Shown piece after piece: positions 56,102 to 64,000 of a stretch of DNA of 64,000 bases (position 1 is the stretch's first letter; each line of letters opens with the position of its first letter). This DNA comes from Leucobacter luti (GTDB lineage Bacteria; Actinomycetota; Actinomycetes; Actinomycetales; Microbacteriaceae). The notes under the pieces were generated by a model that worked only from the letters and a program-made list of their open reading frames with translations, was not told where the DNA came from and ran no database searches. A program made the translations under genes and the position numbers. The DNA is taken from NCBI RefSeq assembly GCF_019464495.1, contig NZ_CP080492.1, forward strand, positions 620,001 through 684,000, in the 5' to 3' direction.

Positions 56102-56545
56102 ATGGCACTCACGATTGAGACGACGCTCGCGCCCCAGGGACCCGCCACGGCAATTCTGCTCACCGATCCGAAGGTGGGTGAGCTGGGTGGCGGGCCCCGT
56201 GCAGCGGTGCTCGTGACAGTGGCGGGACGCACAGAACGCCTTCGGCTTGCACGGATGGGCGGGCTCAACTGCATCGGCCTTTCGAAGGCCGTGCGTGCCG
56301 CCTTCAACGTCGAAATCGGTGACACGATCACTGCCGAGATCGCACTCGACACCGCGGAACGCACCGTCGACGTCCCCACGGACCTTGCCGCAGCGCTGGA
56401 CTCCACACCGGGGCTGCGCGCGAAGTACGATGCGCTCTCCTACTCCAGGCGGAAGGAGCTCGCTCGCGCAGTTCACTCGGCGAAGCGTCCCGAGACGCGT
56501 GAACGAAGGATCGCGGCGGCCGTCGCAGAGGTGAGCGGAGCGTAG
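56102..56545 (+). CDS. YdeI/OmpD-associated (DUF1905-containing) protein
   Basis: A 147-residue protein. The N-terminal 90 residues match DUF1905 (VTVAGRTERLRLARMGGLNCIGLSKAVRAAFNV, then GDTITAEIALD), and the C-terminal stretch DALSYSRRKELARAVHSAKRPETRERRI matches the OmdA tail. Its role in bacteria is unclear; some relatives are linked to stress or bacteriocin resistance. The stop codon TAG lies inside the first unit of the 12-bp repeat array that follows. Confidence 0.85.
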   Translation: MALTIETTLAPQGPATAILLTDPKVGELGGGPRAAVLVTVAGRTERLRLARMGGLNCIGLSKAVRAAFNVEIGDTITAEIALDTAERTVDVPTDLAAALDSTPGLRAKYDALSYSRRKELARAVHSAKRPETRERRIAAAVAEVSGA

Positions 56546-56720
56546 CGCGGAGCGTAGCGCGGAGCGTAGCGCGGAGCGTAGCGCGGAGCGTAGCGCGGAG
56601 CGTAGCGCGGAGCGTAGCGCGGAGCGTAGCGCGGAGCGTAGCGCGGAGCGTAGCGCGGAGCGTAGCGCGGAGCGTAGCGCGGAGCGTAGCGCGGAGCGTA
56701 GCGCGGAGCGTAGCGCGGAG
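56535..56720. repeat. 12-bp minisatellite, 15 copies plus a half
   Basis: Fifteen perfect copies of GCGGAGCGTAGC run from 56535 to 56714, with six further bases of a sixteenth. The first copy contains the TAG stop (56543-56545) of the YdeI-like gene; the tandem copies follow. On the minus strand the array is open in all three frames, giving RYAP, RATL and similar repeats, but no start site or gene is supported. The remaining bases up to the ABC gene end at 56775 hold nothing I recognise. Confidence 0.95.
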
Positions 56721-56774
56721 CCCGCACACCGCTGCGATTCGCAGGAGCGGCTGCGACGGGGAAGCAGCTGCGCT

Positions 56775-57602
56775 TTAGGCTACCGCGGCACCGCTTCGCC
56801 CGGCACGCGCCGACCAGCGCCCGTCCTCACGCGCGACCCGGATCGGGTGCTCGAACGCGTGCGAGATCACCTCAGTCGTCACGACGTCGTCCACAGACCC
56901 CGCGGCCACGATGCCTCCGTGCGCGATCACCACGGCATGAGTGGTGCTTTCCGGGAGCTCTTCGAGGTGATGCGTGACCAAAATCGTGGTGAGCTCCGGC
57001 GCAGACCCCGCAAGTGCATCCACGGTTTCGAGGAACTGTTCTCGAGCAGCAACATCGAGGCCTGTGGTGGGCTCATCGAGCAGGAGCAGTTGCGGCTCGG
57101 CAACGAGCGCACGGGCAATCAATGCTCGGCCGCGCTCGCCCTGCGACACCGTGGTCCAGCGTGCGTTGCGGCGGTGCGCGAGACCGACCTGTGCAATCGC
57201 GGCGTCGGCCGCGGCAATCTCTGCGCCGCTCGGCTCCCATCGCAGAGCGATTTCGATCGTCGCGGTGATTCCGGTGAGCACCACCTCATGCAGCGTCAGC
57301 GGTGAGTCGAGCGGGTGGCGCGGATTGACGTGACCGATTTCATGGCGAAGCGCCTGCATATCGACGCGTCCGAGCGTATGCCCGAGCACACGAGCTGTTC
57401 CGGTGCTCGGGTGCGAGAGTGCACCGCAGAATCCGAGGATGGTGCTCTTGCCAGCTCCGTTCGGTCCGAGCAACGCCCAGCGCTCCCCCGCATGTACCGT
57501 GAGCGTAATGTCGCGCAGAATGTCAGCGCCGTTGCGGCGAAATCCCACGTCGATGAGTTCGATGACGGGTGGAGACGGTGCAGGAACGGCGGCGGTGTTC
57601 AT
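56775..57602 (-). CDS. ABC transporter ATP-binding protein
   Basis: A 275-residue ATPase with LGPNGAGKST (Walker A), VSQGERGRALIARAL (signature), LLLLDEPTTGLD (Walker B) and VTHHLEEL (switch His). This resembles ModF/YfmF-like or iron-type ATPases, but no permease gene is adjacent. ATG at 57602 overlaps the FadR-type regulator stop by 4 bp, so both are in one unit. The partner is unknown. Confidence 0.87.
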   Translation of the reverse strand: MNTAAVPAPSPPVIELIDVGFRRNGADILRDITLTVHAGERWALLGPNGAGKSTILGFCGALSHPSTGTARVLGHTLGRVDMQALRHEIGHVNPRHPLDSPLTLHEVVLTGITATIEIALRWEPSGAEIAAADAAIAQVGLAHRRNARWTTVSQGERGRALIARALVAEPQLLLLDEPTTGLDVAAREQFLETVDALAGSAPELTTILVTHHLEELPESTTHAVVIAHGGIVAAGSVDDVVTTEVISHAFEHPIRVAREDGRWSARAGRSGAAVA

Positions 57603-58267
57603 GCGAGAGCCTCCTTGAGCGATCGCAGGTGATTCCGGCTCAGTGCGGCAGCGCCGTCCGAGTCCCGCTCGATGATTGCGGTGGCGAGGTCTTCGTGGGC
57701 CGCGTGATCGGCTGCGCTGCCGAAATCGACACGGATCCGGAGCATCTCGATCATGGCCTGCCGCACTCGCGGAGTACAACCATCGAAGAGGTCGAGCAGG
57801 ATCGGGTTGTGCGCTGCGGCGACGATGCTGCGGTGCAGCGCGGTGTCCGCGTCAACGTGTGCTGCCAGATCGGTGCGATGCTCTGCACGGTGCGCAAGAG
57901 CGCGGCGGATAGCGCGCACGTCAGTTGGCGTGCGACGCTCGGCCGCGAGTGTTGCAGCCTCGGTCTCGATCGCCGCGCGGGCCTCGATCACCGACACAAT
58001 GTCCGAGCGGAGCAACACGGAATCCCAGTCTTCACGGACGTTGAGGGCCGTGACAAACACCCCGGAACCCTGCCGCGAAGCCAGCACCCCGCGGCCGGCC
58101 AGCTGGCGGATCGCTTCGCGCACTGTGGAGCGTCCGACTCCCAGCTGCGGCGCGAGCGTCGTCTCCCCCGGCAGTTTCTCACCGAGCTGCCACTCGCCCT
58201 CGCGGATGCGCTTCAGCAGATGCTCGGCGGCCTGATCCGCGAGTGGTGCGCGGCGCAGTTCAGTCAT
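57599..58267 (-). CDS. FadR-subfamily GntR regulator
   Basis: A 222-residue protein: winged helix at about 10-75 (LPGETTLAPQLGVGRSTVREAIRQLAGRGVL) and an all-helical FCD effector domain with the metal-binding DADTALHRSIV and His residues. The gene diverges from leuA; the intergenic region contains a large inverted repeat. It is coupled to the ABC ATPase gene by an ATGA overlap. Confidence 0.9.
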   Translation of the reverse strand: MTELRRAPLADQAAEHLLKRIREGEWQLGEKLPGETTLAPQLGVGRSTVREAIRQLAGRGVLASRQGSGVFVTALNVREDWDSVLLRSDIVSVIEARAAIETEAATLAAERRTPTDVRAIRRALAHRAEHRTDLAAHVDADTALHRSIVAAAHNPILLDLFDGCTPRVRQAMIEMLRIRVDFGSAADHAAHEDLATAIIERDSDGAAALSRNHLRSLKEALA

Positions 58268-58292
58268 GACTCCTCCTCAGATGTGCACTCCA

Positions 58293-58340
58293 GAAACCGT
58301 ATCACTCCTCAACTTGTCTGAGGAGTTGTGCTACGGTTTC
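58293..58340. promoter_or_regulatory. Inverted repeats in the FadR/leuA intergenic region
   Basis: Outer arms GAAACCGTA (58293-58301) and TACGGTTTC (58332-58340) enclose inner arms ACTCCTCA (58304-58311) and TGAGGAGT (58319-58326). The right outer arm contains TACGGT (58332-58337), a plausible -10 box of the leuA leader. The arrangement suggests an operator for the FadR-type regulator that could block leuA transcription. Confidence 0.6.
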
Positions 58341-58343
58341 TCC

Positions 58344-58388
58344 ATGCGAACGCGCACTCTCCTCCTTCTTCGCCACGACGGGGCCTGA
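58344..58388 (+). CDS. leuL: Leucine-rich leader peptide of leuA
   Basis: A 14-codon frame, ATG CGA ... TGA, coding for MRTRTLLLLRHDGA. Four consecutive leucine codons (CTC CTC CTT CTT) lie just in front of a hairpin and 66 bp before leuA, the classical layout of an amino-acid attenuator. There is no ribosome binding site in front of the ATG, but TACGGT sits 6 bases upstream, which fits a -10 box with transcription starting at or near the A of the ATG (leaderless). It is too short for an ordinary ORF search. Confidence 0.78.
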   Translation: MRTRTLLLLRHDGA

Positions 58389-58409
58389 CCGACCGGCTCC
58401 CCGTCGTGG
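58373..58409 (+). promoter_or_regulatory. leuA leader hairpin (attenuator)
   Basis: Perfect 11-bp stem (58373-58383 with 58399-58409) and 15-nt loop, overlapping the 3' half of the leader peptide frame, so its folding depends on where the ribosome stalls. The downstream arm is followed by a second short inverted repeat (CGTGGTGTCGAGCACG). No T run follows; regulation could act by termination or by leuA translation. Confidence 0.7.
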
Positions 58410-58454
58410 TGTCGAGCACGCCGGTCACCCAAGACCAGCACCCAGGAGCAGACC

Positions 58455-60407
58455 ATGAACTTCGCACCACAGGCAGCACAGGCAGCACAGGCACCACAGT
58501 CACGGGAGACACCGCACGCTTCCCATGCAGCCACGACGTTCCCCGGAATCACCACACCGGCAGGACCTGTGCCGCCCCACTCACCATTTTGGAACCAGCA
58601 GCGTCCGTCCGTGATGCCCTCGCACCGCTACCGCGATGCCTACTCACGTGTGGAAATCCCGCTCACAGAGCGCAGCTGGCCCAGCAACACACTCGTTGCT
58701 GCGCCACTCTGGGTCCCGGTTGATCTGCGGGACGGCAACCAGGCACTCGCTGAGCCAATGGATCCCGCTCGAAAGCGCCGCTTCTTCGAGCTCATGGTCG
58801 CAATGGGATATACCGAGATCGAAGTGGGCTATCCCTCAGCCTCACAGACCGACTACGACTTTGTGCGCCTGATCGCGGACACGGATATCGCACCGGAGCA
58901 TGTCACGATCGTGGTGTTCACGCCGGCACGACGTGACCTTATCGAGCGGACCGTTGAGTCGGTGCGCGGGATCCGGAACCCCGTGGTCATCCACATGTAC
59001 ACGGCAACGGCTCCCACCTGGCGCGACACGGTACTGGGGAAGGACCGGGACGTGCTCACCGAATTGATCCTCGCCGGAGGCCGTGACGTGCGGGAATTCG
59101 CGGGCGATGCGCCGAACATGCGCTTCGAGTTTTCACCGGAGGTCTTCAACCTCACGGAGCCCGACTACGCGCTGGAGGTGTGCGATGCGATGACGACGCT
59201 GTGGGACGCGACTCCCGAGCGCCCCGTGATCTTGAACCTGCCCGCCACTGTGGAGATTGCGACGCCGAACGTCTACGCCGATCAAATCGAGTACATGCAC
59301 CGCAACCTGGCGCGGCGCGACAGTGTCATCCTTTCAGTGCACCCGCACAACGATCGCGGGACCGGGATCGCCTGTGCTGAACTCGCCGTGCTGGCAGGGG
59401 CTCAGCGAGTAGAAGGCTGCATTTTCGGCAATGGGGAACGCACCGGCAACGTCGACATCGCGACGCTCGCACTGAACCTCCACGCTCAGGGTATTGACCC
59501 CATGATCGACTTCTCGGACATTGATGAGATCCGTCGCACCGTCGAACACGCGAACCGGATCGAAATCCACCCCAGGCACCCCTACGTTGGGGATCTCGTT
59601 CACACGGCATTCAGCGGCACCCACCAGGATGCGATCAAGAAGGGCTTCGCCGAGCACCGCTCCCGCGCCGAGTCCACCGGCGTCAGCGAGAGTGAACTCG
59701 AGTGGCGCGTCCCCTACCTGCCCATCGATCCGGCAGATATTGGGCGGAGCTACGACGCGGTCATTCGGGTGAATTCGCAGTCAGGCAAAGGGGGCATCGC
59801 CTACCTGCTGGAAACGGAATACGGGATCGAGCTCCCGCGCCGATTCCAGATCGAGTTTGCCAGGCGGGTGCAAACGCACACGGATGAGCACGGTGCCGAG
59901 GTGGACGCTGCTGAGTTGCTCGCGATCTTGGGGCGGGAGTATCTCGATGCTGGTGTGAGTGGCGCAGATCAGAGCAGCAGCAATCCCGCCGGCGGCGAGC
60001 GGGAGGGCGCACGCGGGGACCGGATTGCCCTCACCAGCCACGAAACGACGTCCGACCCCAGCGGCACCTGCACCCGCGTCACGCTGAGTGTCGACGGGCT
60101 CTCCAGCACTCACGAACTGAGTGAGGGCGGACCAGTCGCGGCGCTTGCAGCGGTGCTGTCTCGGCGCAGCGTAGGGATCGAAGTCCTGAGCCTGCACCAG
60201 ACGAGCGTCGGCACGGGGGCCGACAGCGCGGCACTGACCCTGCTCGAGTACCGTGGCGCCGATGGGGCTCCGCAGTGGGCCGCCGGATCCTCGCCATCAG
60301 TGTTGGGCGCCAGCCTCTCCGCCGTGGTTCGCGCAGCGAACCGCGTGTACGGGGTGGCTGACCGCGAGAGGGGTGAGTCCCCGCTGCAAGCGATGAGTGC
60401 GGTGTGA
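58455..60407 (+). CDS. leuA: 2-isopropylmalate synthase, class II
   Basis: A 650-residue enzyme condensing 2-oxoisovalerate with acetyl-CoA, first committed step of leucine synthesis. The catalytic region has [11 protein letters not shown] (90-100), [27 protein letters not shown] with the metal-binding histidines, and [12 protein letters not shown]-terminal allosteric domain (about 540-640) mediates leucine feedback. Long form typical of Actinobacteria. ATG at 58455 is preceded by AGGAG at 58444-58448. Control by the upstream leader is likely. Confidence 0.96.
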   Translation: MNFAPQAAQAAQAPQSRETPHASHAATTFPGITTPAGPVPPHSPFWNQQRPSVMPSHRYRDAYSRVEIPLTERSWPSNTLVAAPLWVPVDLRDGNQALAEPMDPARKRRFFELMVAMGYTEIEVGYPSASQTDYDFVRLIADTDIAPEHVTIVVFTPARRDLIERTVESVRGIRNPVVIHMYTATAPTWRDTVLGKDRDVLTELILAGGRDVREFAGDAPNMRFEFSPEVFNLTEPDYALEVCDAMTTLWDATPERPVILNLPATVEIATPNVYADQIEYMHRNLARRDSVILSVHPHNDRGTGIACAELAVLAGAQRVEGCIFGNGERTGNVDIATLALNLHAQGIDPMIDFSDIDEIRRTVEHANRIEIHPRHPYVGDLVHTAFSGTHQDAIKKGFAEHRSRAESTGVSESELEWRVPYLPIDPADIGRSYDAVIRVNSQSGKGGIAYLLETEYGIELPRRFQIEFARRVQTHTDEHGAEVDAAELLAILGREYLDAGVSGADQSSSNPAGGEREGARGDRIALTSHETTSDPSGTCTRVTLSVDGLSSTHELSEGGPVAALAAVLSRRSVGIEVLSLHQTSVGTGADSAALTLLEYRGADGAPQWAAGSSPSVLGASLSAVVRAANRVYGVADRERGESPLQAMSAV

Positions 60408-60537
60408 TGCAGAGCGGCCGGTCCGGGGAGACAGACACGACGATCCAGGGTGTGTGGCTCCCCGGCCGATCGCTGCGTGCGCCGCTCCGGCCGCACCGCT
60501 TCGCCACCGCGCACGTTTGCGGCCCTCATTCCACTGC

Positions 60538-60563
60538 TATCACAGCTGTGATAATTTCGGGAG
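60538..60563 (+). promoter_or_regulatory. Palindrome over the -10 box of the ABC-F gene
   Basis: TATCACAGCTGTGATA (60538-60553) is a perfect 16-bp palindrome. Its right end overlaps GATAAT (60550-60555), an extended -10-like box preceded by TGT. The ATG of the ABC-F gene follows eight bases later with no properly spaced ribosome site, suggesting a leaderless transcript. The TetR-type gene downstream of the ABC-F gene is an obvious candidate to bind this palindrome. Confidence 0.6.
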
Positions 60564-62236
60564 ATGGCCCACCTCGATCTCTCAGGCATCAGCTATACGC
60601 TCCCCGACGGCCGACCGCTGCTGAACGACGTTTCGCTGCGCGTCGGCGCTGGGGAACGCGTTGCACTGATCGGCGCCAATGGCGCGGGCAAGTCGACCCT
60701 CCTCAAGATCGCACTCGGCGAGCTCACTCCCGAGGAGGGCGCGGTCGCTCGCAGCGGCAGCGTCGGCGTGATGCGCCAGTTCATCACGGGAGACACCGTG
60801 CGCGGCCTCCTCCTCGGCACTTCGCCCCCGCCGTCCGCGCTGCAGCCGCGCGACTCAATGCGGCAGAGCAGGCCATGATCGCGGAGGGTACGGAAGCCAG
60901 GCAAATGGCGTTCGCCCGTGCGCTCACCGCGTGGGGCGAGGCCGGCGGCTACGACGCCGAGGTTTTCTGGGACGTGTGCACCACCTCTGCGCTGGGCCTC
61001 TCGTATGACCAAGCAGCCGAGCGGGCCCTTGAAACGCTGTCAGGAGGCGAACAAAAGCGGCTCGTGCTTGAAGCGCTCACCCGCGGTCCTGACGATCTCC
61101 TCATCCTCGACGAACCAGACAACTTCCTCGACGTCCCAGCGAAGCGTTGGCTCGAAGATCGACTCCGCGAGTCAGCGAAAAGCGTGCTATTCGTGAGCCA
61201 CGACCGCGAACTCCTCGCACGTTCAGCCACGCAAATCGCAACGCTAGAGCTCGGCGCAGCCGGCAGCACAGCGTGGGTTCACGCTGGCAGCTTCCGCACG
61301 TACCATGCCGCCCGCGAGGCACGTTTCGCCAGGCTTGACGAGTTGCGCCGCCGCTGGGACGAGGATCACGTCAAACTGCGCGCCCTCGTGCAGATGTACA
61401 AAGACAAGGCAGCCTATAACTCTGACATGACCTCGCGCTACCGCGCCGCACAGACCCGCCTCGCCCGCTTCGAAGATGCGGGCCCGCCGCACGAGCAGCC
61501 CCGCGAGCAGAAACTTGAGATGCGGCTGCGGGGTGGCCGCACTGGCAAACGCGCGGTGGTGTGTGAGCAGCTTGAGCTGACGAACCTTATGTTCCCGTTC
61601 GATGCCGAGGCGTGGTACGGGGATCGCATCGCGGTGCTGGGCGCGAATGGATCAGGCAAGTCTCACTTCCTGCGCCTCCTCGCCGCCGGCGGCAGTGATC
61701 CCGACGTCGAACACGAGCCTGTGGGCGATCTCCCCATCGATCCCGTCGCACACGAGGGCACCGCCCGGCTCGGCGCGCGCGTACGACCCGGCTGGTTTGC
61801 GCAGACCCAACGTCGGCCGGATCTCTCCGGCCGCACCCTGCTTGAGATCCTGCACCGCGGGGACGAACACCGGGCAGGCAAAGCACGCGAGGAAGCCGCT
61901 AGGGCACTCGCCCGCTATGAACTTGCCCAGTCGTCCGAGCAAACGTTCGACTCGCTCTCCGGCGGACAGCAAGCGCGTTTCCAGATCCTGCTCCTTGAGC
62001 TCGGCGGGGCAACGCTGCTGCTGCTCGATGAGCCTACCGACCACCTGGATCTCGACTCCGCCGAGGCGTTGCAGCAGGCGCTCGCGGCGTTCGATGGCAC
62101 CGTGCTCGCGGTAACTCACGACCGCTGGTTTGCGCGGGACTTCGACCGGTTCTGGGTGTTCGGAGAAGACGGCGAGGTCTACGAATCAGACACTGCGGTG
62201 TGGGATGAGGGGCGCGTGGTGCGGAAGCGCGGCTAG
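60564..62236 (+). pseudogene. ABC-F family ATPase with one frameshift
   Basis: The N-terminal part (60564 to about 60825) reads MAHLDLSGISYTLPDG with Walker A GANGAGKST; the rest, in the next frame, carries LSGGEQKRLVLEAL and ILDEPDN, then the second domain with GANGSGKS, LSGGQQARFQILLLEL and LLLLDEPTDHLDLDS. One added C in the run at 60825-60829 joins them into a 557-residue ABC-F protein of normal length (two ATPase domains with a linker). ABC-F proteins act on ribosomes, often conferring antibiotic protection. As the rest is intact, the shift is probably a sequencing error. A TetR gene follows four bases after the stop. Confidence 0.85.
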
Positions 62237-62240
62237 CATC

Positions 62241-62873
62241 ATGGCCACCCGAGTGAACGCCGATGTGCAGCGAGCGCGGATTCTGGACGCTGCTCTGCGG
62301 CGCATCGCACACGGCGGAATCGCAGAATTGTCGCTGCGCAAAGTGGCAGGCGAATCCGGGATCAACGTCGGTTCCGTGCGGCACTACTTTGACGGCGCCG
62401 ACGCGCTGCTCACCGCGGCGGCCGCGGAGGCGGCGAAGCGAATCGAGGCGCGGATCGATGGCAGCACCATCGAGCGGCTGCATGGCCTTCGTGGCGAGGC
62501 CGCCGTCGAGGCGTTGTTGGTACTGATTGAAGAGCTCCTCCCCGGTGATGAGCAGCGCAGGACCGAAACCATCGCGGTGCTCGAACTCGTCGTCGCCTCC
62601 CGAACCCGGGCGCCCTTCGCCGCGGCGGCAGCACAGATGGGGCGCGATCTGCGCGACACGCTTGCCGCAGCACTCCACGCCCTCGGTGCCGCGGACCCGA
62701 CTGGTGATGCCCGGTTTCTTGCTTCACTCATCGCCGGGCTCACACTCGATGCCATCACGCCGCACGGTGACTTCGGCGACGCTGCCGGAGGAGCCCCCAC
62801 TGAGACGAGCACCGCCCGTATTCGAGCGGTGCTGCGGCCGCAGCTGCGCCGGGTGCTGGGAGTCAGTCGCTGA
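62241..62873 (+). CDS. TetR-family transcriptional regulator
   Basis: A 210-residue protein with the TetR helix-turn-helix at about 10-56 (RARILDAALRRIAHGGI, LSLRKVAGESGINVGSVRHYF) and a helical ligand-binding part rich in Ala. ATG at 62241 follows the ABC-F stop by 4 bp. In this position it may sense the same drug the ABC-F protein protects against and repress via the palindrome at 60538-60553. Confidence 0.9.
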   Translation: MATRVNADVQRARILDAALRRIAHGGIAELSLRKVAGESGINVGSVRHYFDGADALLTAAAAEAAKRIEARIDGSTIERLHGLRGEAAVEALLVLIEELLPGDEQRRTETIAVLELVVASRTRAPFAAAAAQMGRDLRDTLAAALHALGAADPTGDARFLASLIAGLTLDAITPHGDFGDAAGGAPTETSTARIRAVLRPQLRRVLGVSR

Positions 62874-62906
62874 ATCACCTCGCCACCGCAGCCCACGCCA
62901 CAGGCG

Positions 62907-63269
62907 CTACGCACGCCTCAGTGCGCCAATCTCCGCCCCCTCGGCATCGAACACCACGAGCGTGTCACCGTCCACGGTGGCGCTCGCAGCGGTGGAAAGC
63001 CAAGTATCGACGCCCTCGCACATTTTGCGTGTGGTGGCGAACTGTCCAAATGAGAACGTGTCCTCGGCGATCTCACCCGTGCCAACCATCGTGTTGCAGC
63101 CGTCAGATCCGGAGAACGTCCCGTCTGCAGTGATCTCGAGAGATGGAGGCTGATCCCCCGAACCTTCCCAGGTCCCGGAAAACGATGCTCCTGCCGCGCA
63201 GCCCGACAGCCCCAAGAGCGCGGCAGCGGCGATACTCGCAGTGGCGATGTACAACGGGGTGCGACGCAT
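62907..63269 (-). CDS. META domain lipoprotein
   Basis: A 120-residue secreted lipoprotein. The signal peptide ends in LGLSGC with the lipid-bearing Cys at 24. The rest is one META domain: GTWEGSG, LEITADGTFSGSDGCNTMVG, and a C-terminal TLVVFDAEGAEIGAL. META domains are found in proteins linked to heat or motility in some bacteria; the role here is unknown. It converges with the TetR gene. Confidence 0.88.
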   Translation of the reverse strand: MRRTPLYIATASIAAAALLGLSGCAAGASFSGTWEGSGDQPPSLEITADGTFSGSDGCNTMVGTGEIAEDTFSFGQFATTRKMCEGVDTWLSTAASATVDGDTLVVFDAEGAEIGALRRA

Positions 63270-63403
63270 AGCGGCTCTTTTCTCTCAGCGTGGGAGCTCT
63301 TCTGTGAGCAGTGTATTCGAGCCGGCACGGCGCTGATGTGTGCTCGGCGCATCTGCGCACGCTCGACCTTCACCTTCGCCGCCTTCCAGCGTACGCTGAG
63401 GGC

Positions 63404-63859
63404 ATGGCCCTGCACTGGAAACTCGTCGTCGACAGCACCGATCCGCACGCTCAGGCAGATTTCTGGGCCGCCGCTCTTGACTACCACGTCGAAGATCCGG
63501 GCGCGCTCGTGTCTGAACTGCTGCACCTCGGCCGCTTGCCTGAGGCCGATGCCGTCACACACCTTGGCACGCAGCGCTTCGCCGCCCTTGCCGCGGTGCG
63601 CCACCCCGACGATCCGTTCGATTCGCACTCGGGTGCTGGGCTTGGCCGACGGATCCTGTTCCAGCGCGTGCCCGAACACAAACAGGGGAAGAACCGGCTC
63701 CATATCGACGTCCATAATGGGGGCGGGGACCCTGACACCCTCGCAGCGAGACTTGAGGCCTTCGGCGCGACTCGCGTCGAGTTCATTGACGAGGGCCCCA
63801 TCGGCCGGTGGTGGATCATGCAGGATCCCGAGGGCAATGAGTTCTGCGCGATCGGCTGA
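63404..63859 (+). CDS. VOC family (glyoxalase-like) protein
   Basis: A 151-residue protein with a vicinal oxygen chelate fold: HWKLVVDSTDPHAQADFWAAAL at the start, KNRLHIDVHN in the middle and MQDPEGNEFCAIG at the end. This is the Glyoxalase_6-like family common in Actinobacteria, with unknown substrates. ATG at 63404 aligns with the family start; the frame extends upstream without support. Confidence 0.86.
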   Translation: MALHWKLVVDSTDPHAQADFWAAALDYHVEDPGALVSELLHLGRLPEADAVTHLGTQRFAALAAVRHPDDPFDSHSGAGLGRRILFQRVPEHKQGKNRLHIDVHNGGGDPDTLAARLEAFGATRVEFIDEGPIGRWWIMQDPEGNEFCAIG

Positions 63860-63899
63860 GACGGCAGGGGAACACCACCCGTCCTAGATCACTCGTCGG

Positions 63900-63949
63900 G
63901 TGAGCGCGTGTGGCTGAAGAGACGGGTGTCTGCAGCCACACGCGCTCAC
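63900..63949. terminator. 17-bp perfect inverted repeat near the window end
   Basis: Arms 63900-63916 and 63933-63949 with a 16-nt loop, 41 bp past the VOC stop. No T run. It may terminate the VOC gene or an incoming convergent gene beyond the window. The remaining bases to 64000 show nothing. Confidence 0.55.
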
Positions 63950-64000
63950 ACCACCGGCATACCGGCTCGCACCTAGGCCAACATCCCTCGCCACACGAGC

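Noticed and set aside
56328..56729. Minus-strand frames encoding RATL and RYAP repeats
   Set aside because: They exist only because the 12-bp unit lacks stops on that strand; no start or ribosome site, and part overlaps the YdeI-like gene antisense.

Overview
The window is GC-rich chromosomal DNA from an actinobacterium, most likely of the family Microbacteriaceae (a Leucobacter-like relative is my guess, made from protein style only). The basis is the GarA/FtsR/Rv1830-type regulator block, RamB beside malate synthase, the class II LeuA, a 16S-23S spacer without tRNA genes, and many GTG/TTG starts. I see no prophage, insertion sequence, CRISPR array or integrase; it reads as core and near-core housekeeping DNA with several short-period tandem repeats.

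Layout. 1-830: gene-free DNA with a 229-bp tandem repeat and a 19-bp repeat. 878-2776 (minus): garA, ftsR and a second MerR regulator. 2954-6263: ramB diverging from aceB (glyoxylate shunt). 6429-10810 (plus): YbjN protein, HSP90-like ATPase and a TPR protein in one tight unit. 10929-17263 (minus): complete Mrp-type Na+/H+ antiporter operon mrpA(B)CDEFG with overlapping genes. 17414-20095 (minus): glutaminase and an MFS exporter. 20252-25993 (minus): a complete rrn operon (16S-23S-5S) with terminator and promoter. 26370-28489: tgt converging on a queuosine-precursor transporter gene. 27761-33383 (minus): a compact five-gene run lysR, MFS, gltX, thioredoxin-reductase-like gene, transporter. 33477-34547: a class V PLP enzyme diverging from lysR. 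34735-41109 (minus): rlmN, DUF779, adhP, aldehyde dehydrogenase and a GAF-domain regulator. 41250-44270 (minus): leuB-ilvE-FAH hydrolase. 44747-44819: tRNA-Glu(CUC). 44944-52204 (minus): ABC exporter pair, small membrane protein, AI-2E family protein, thrC and a frameshifted guaB1. 52365-56545: DUF4190-type membrane protein, mscL, M20 dipeptidase, SRAP protein and a YdeI-like protein. 56535-56720: a 12-bp repeat in 15 copies. 56775-60407: an ABC ATPase/FadR regulator pair diverging from leuA, which is preceded by a leucine-rich leader peptide and hairpin. 60564-62873: a frameshifted ABC-F gene and a TetR regulator. 62907-63859: META lipoprotein and VOC protein.

How the genes work together. 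Branched-chain amino acid synthesis is represented by leuA (with an attenuator), leuB and ilvE. Carbon/nitrogen control is represented by GarA, RamB, AceB and glutaminase. tgt and the transporter together suggest salvage of a queuosine precursor. ADH, ALDH, DUF779 and the GAF regulator form an alcohol/aldehyde oxidation block.

The strongest observations are the LLLL leader peptide in front of leuA with an apparently leaderless start, the 15 x 12-bp minisatellite beginning at a stop codon, the perfect palindrome on the ABC-F promoter, the YbjN/HSP90/TPR cassette, and three separate one-base losses in G/C-rich runs (two in guaB1, one in the ABC-F gene) that look more like sequencing error than decay.
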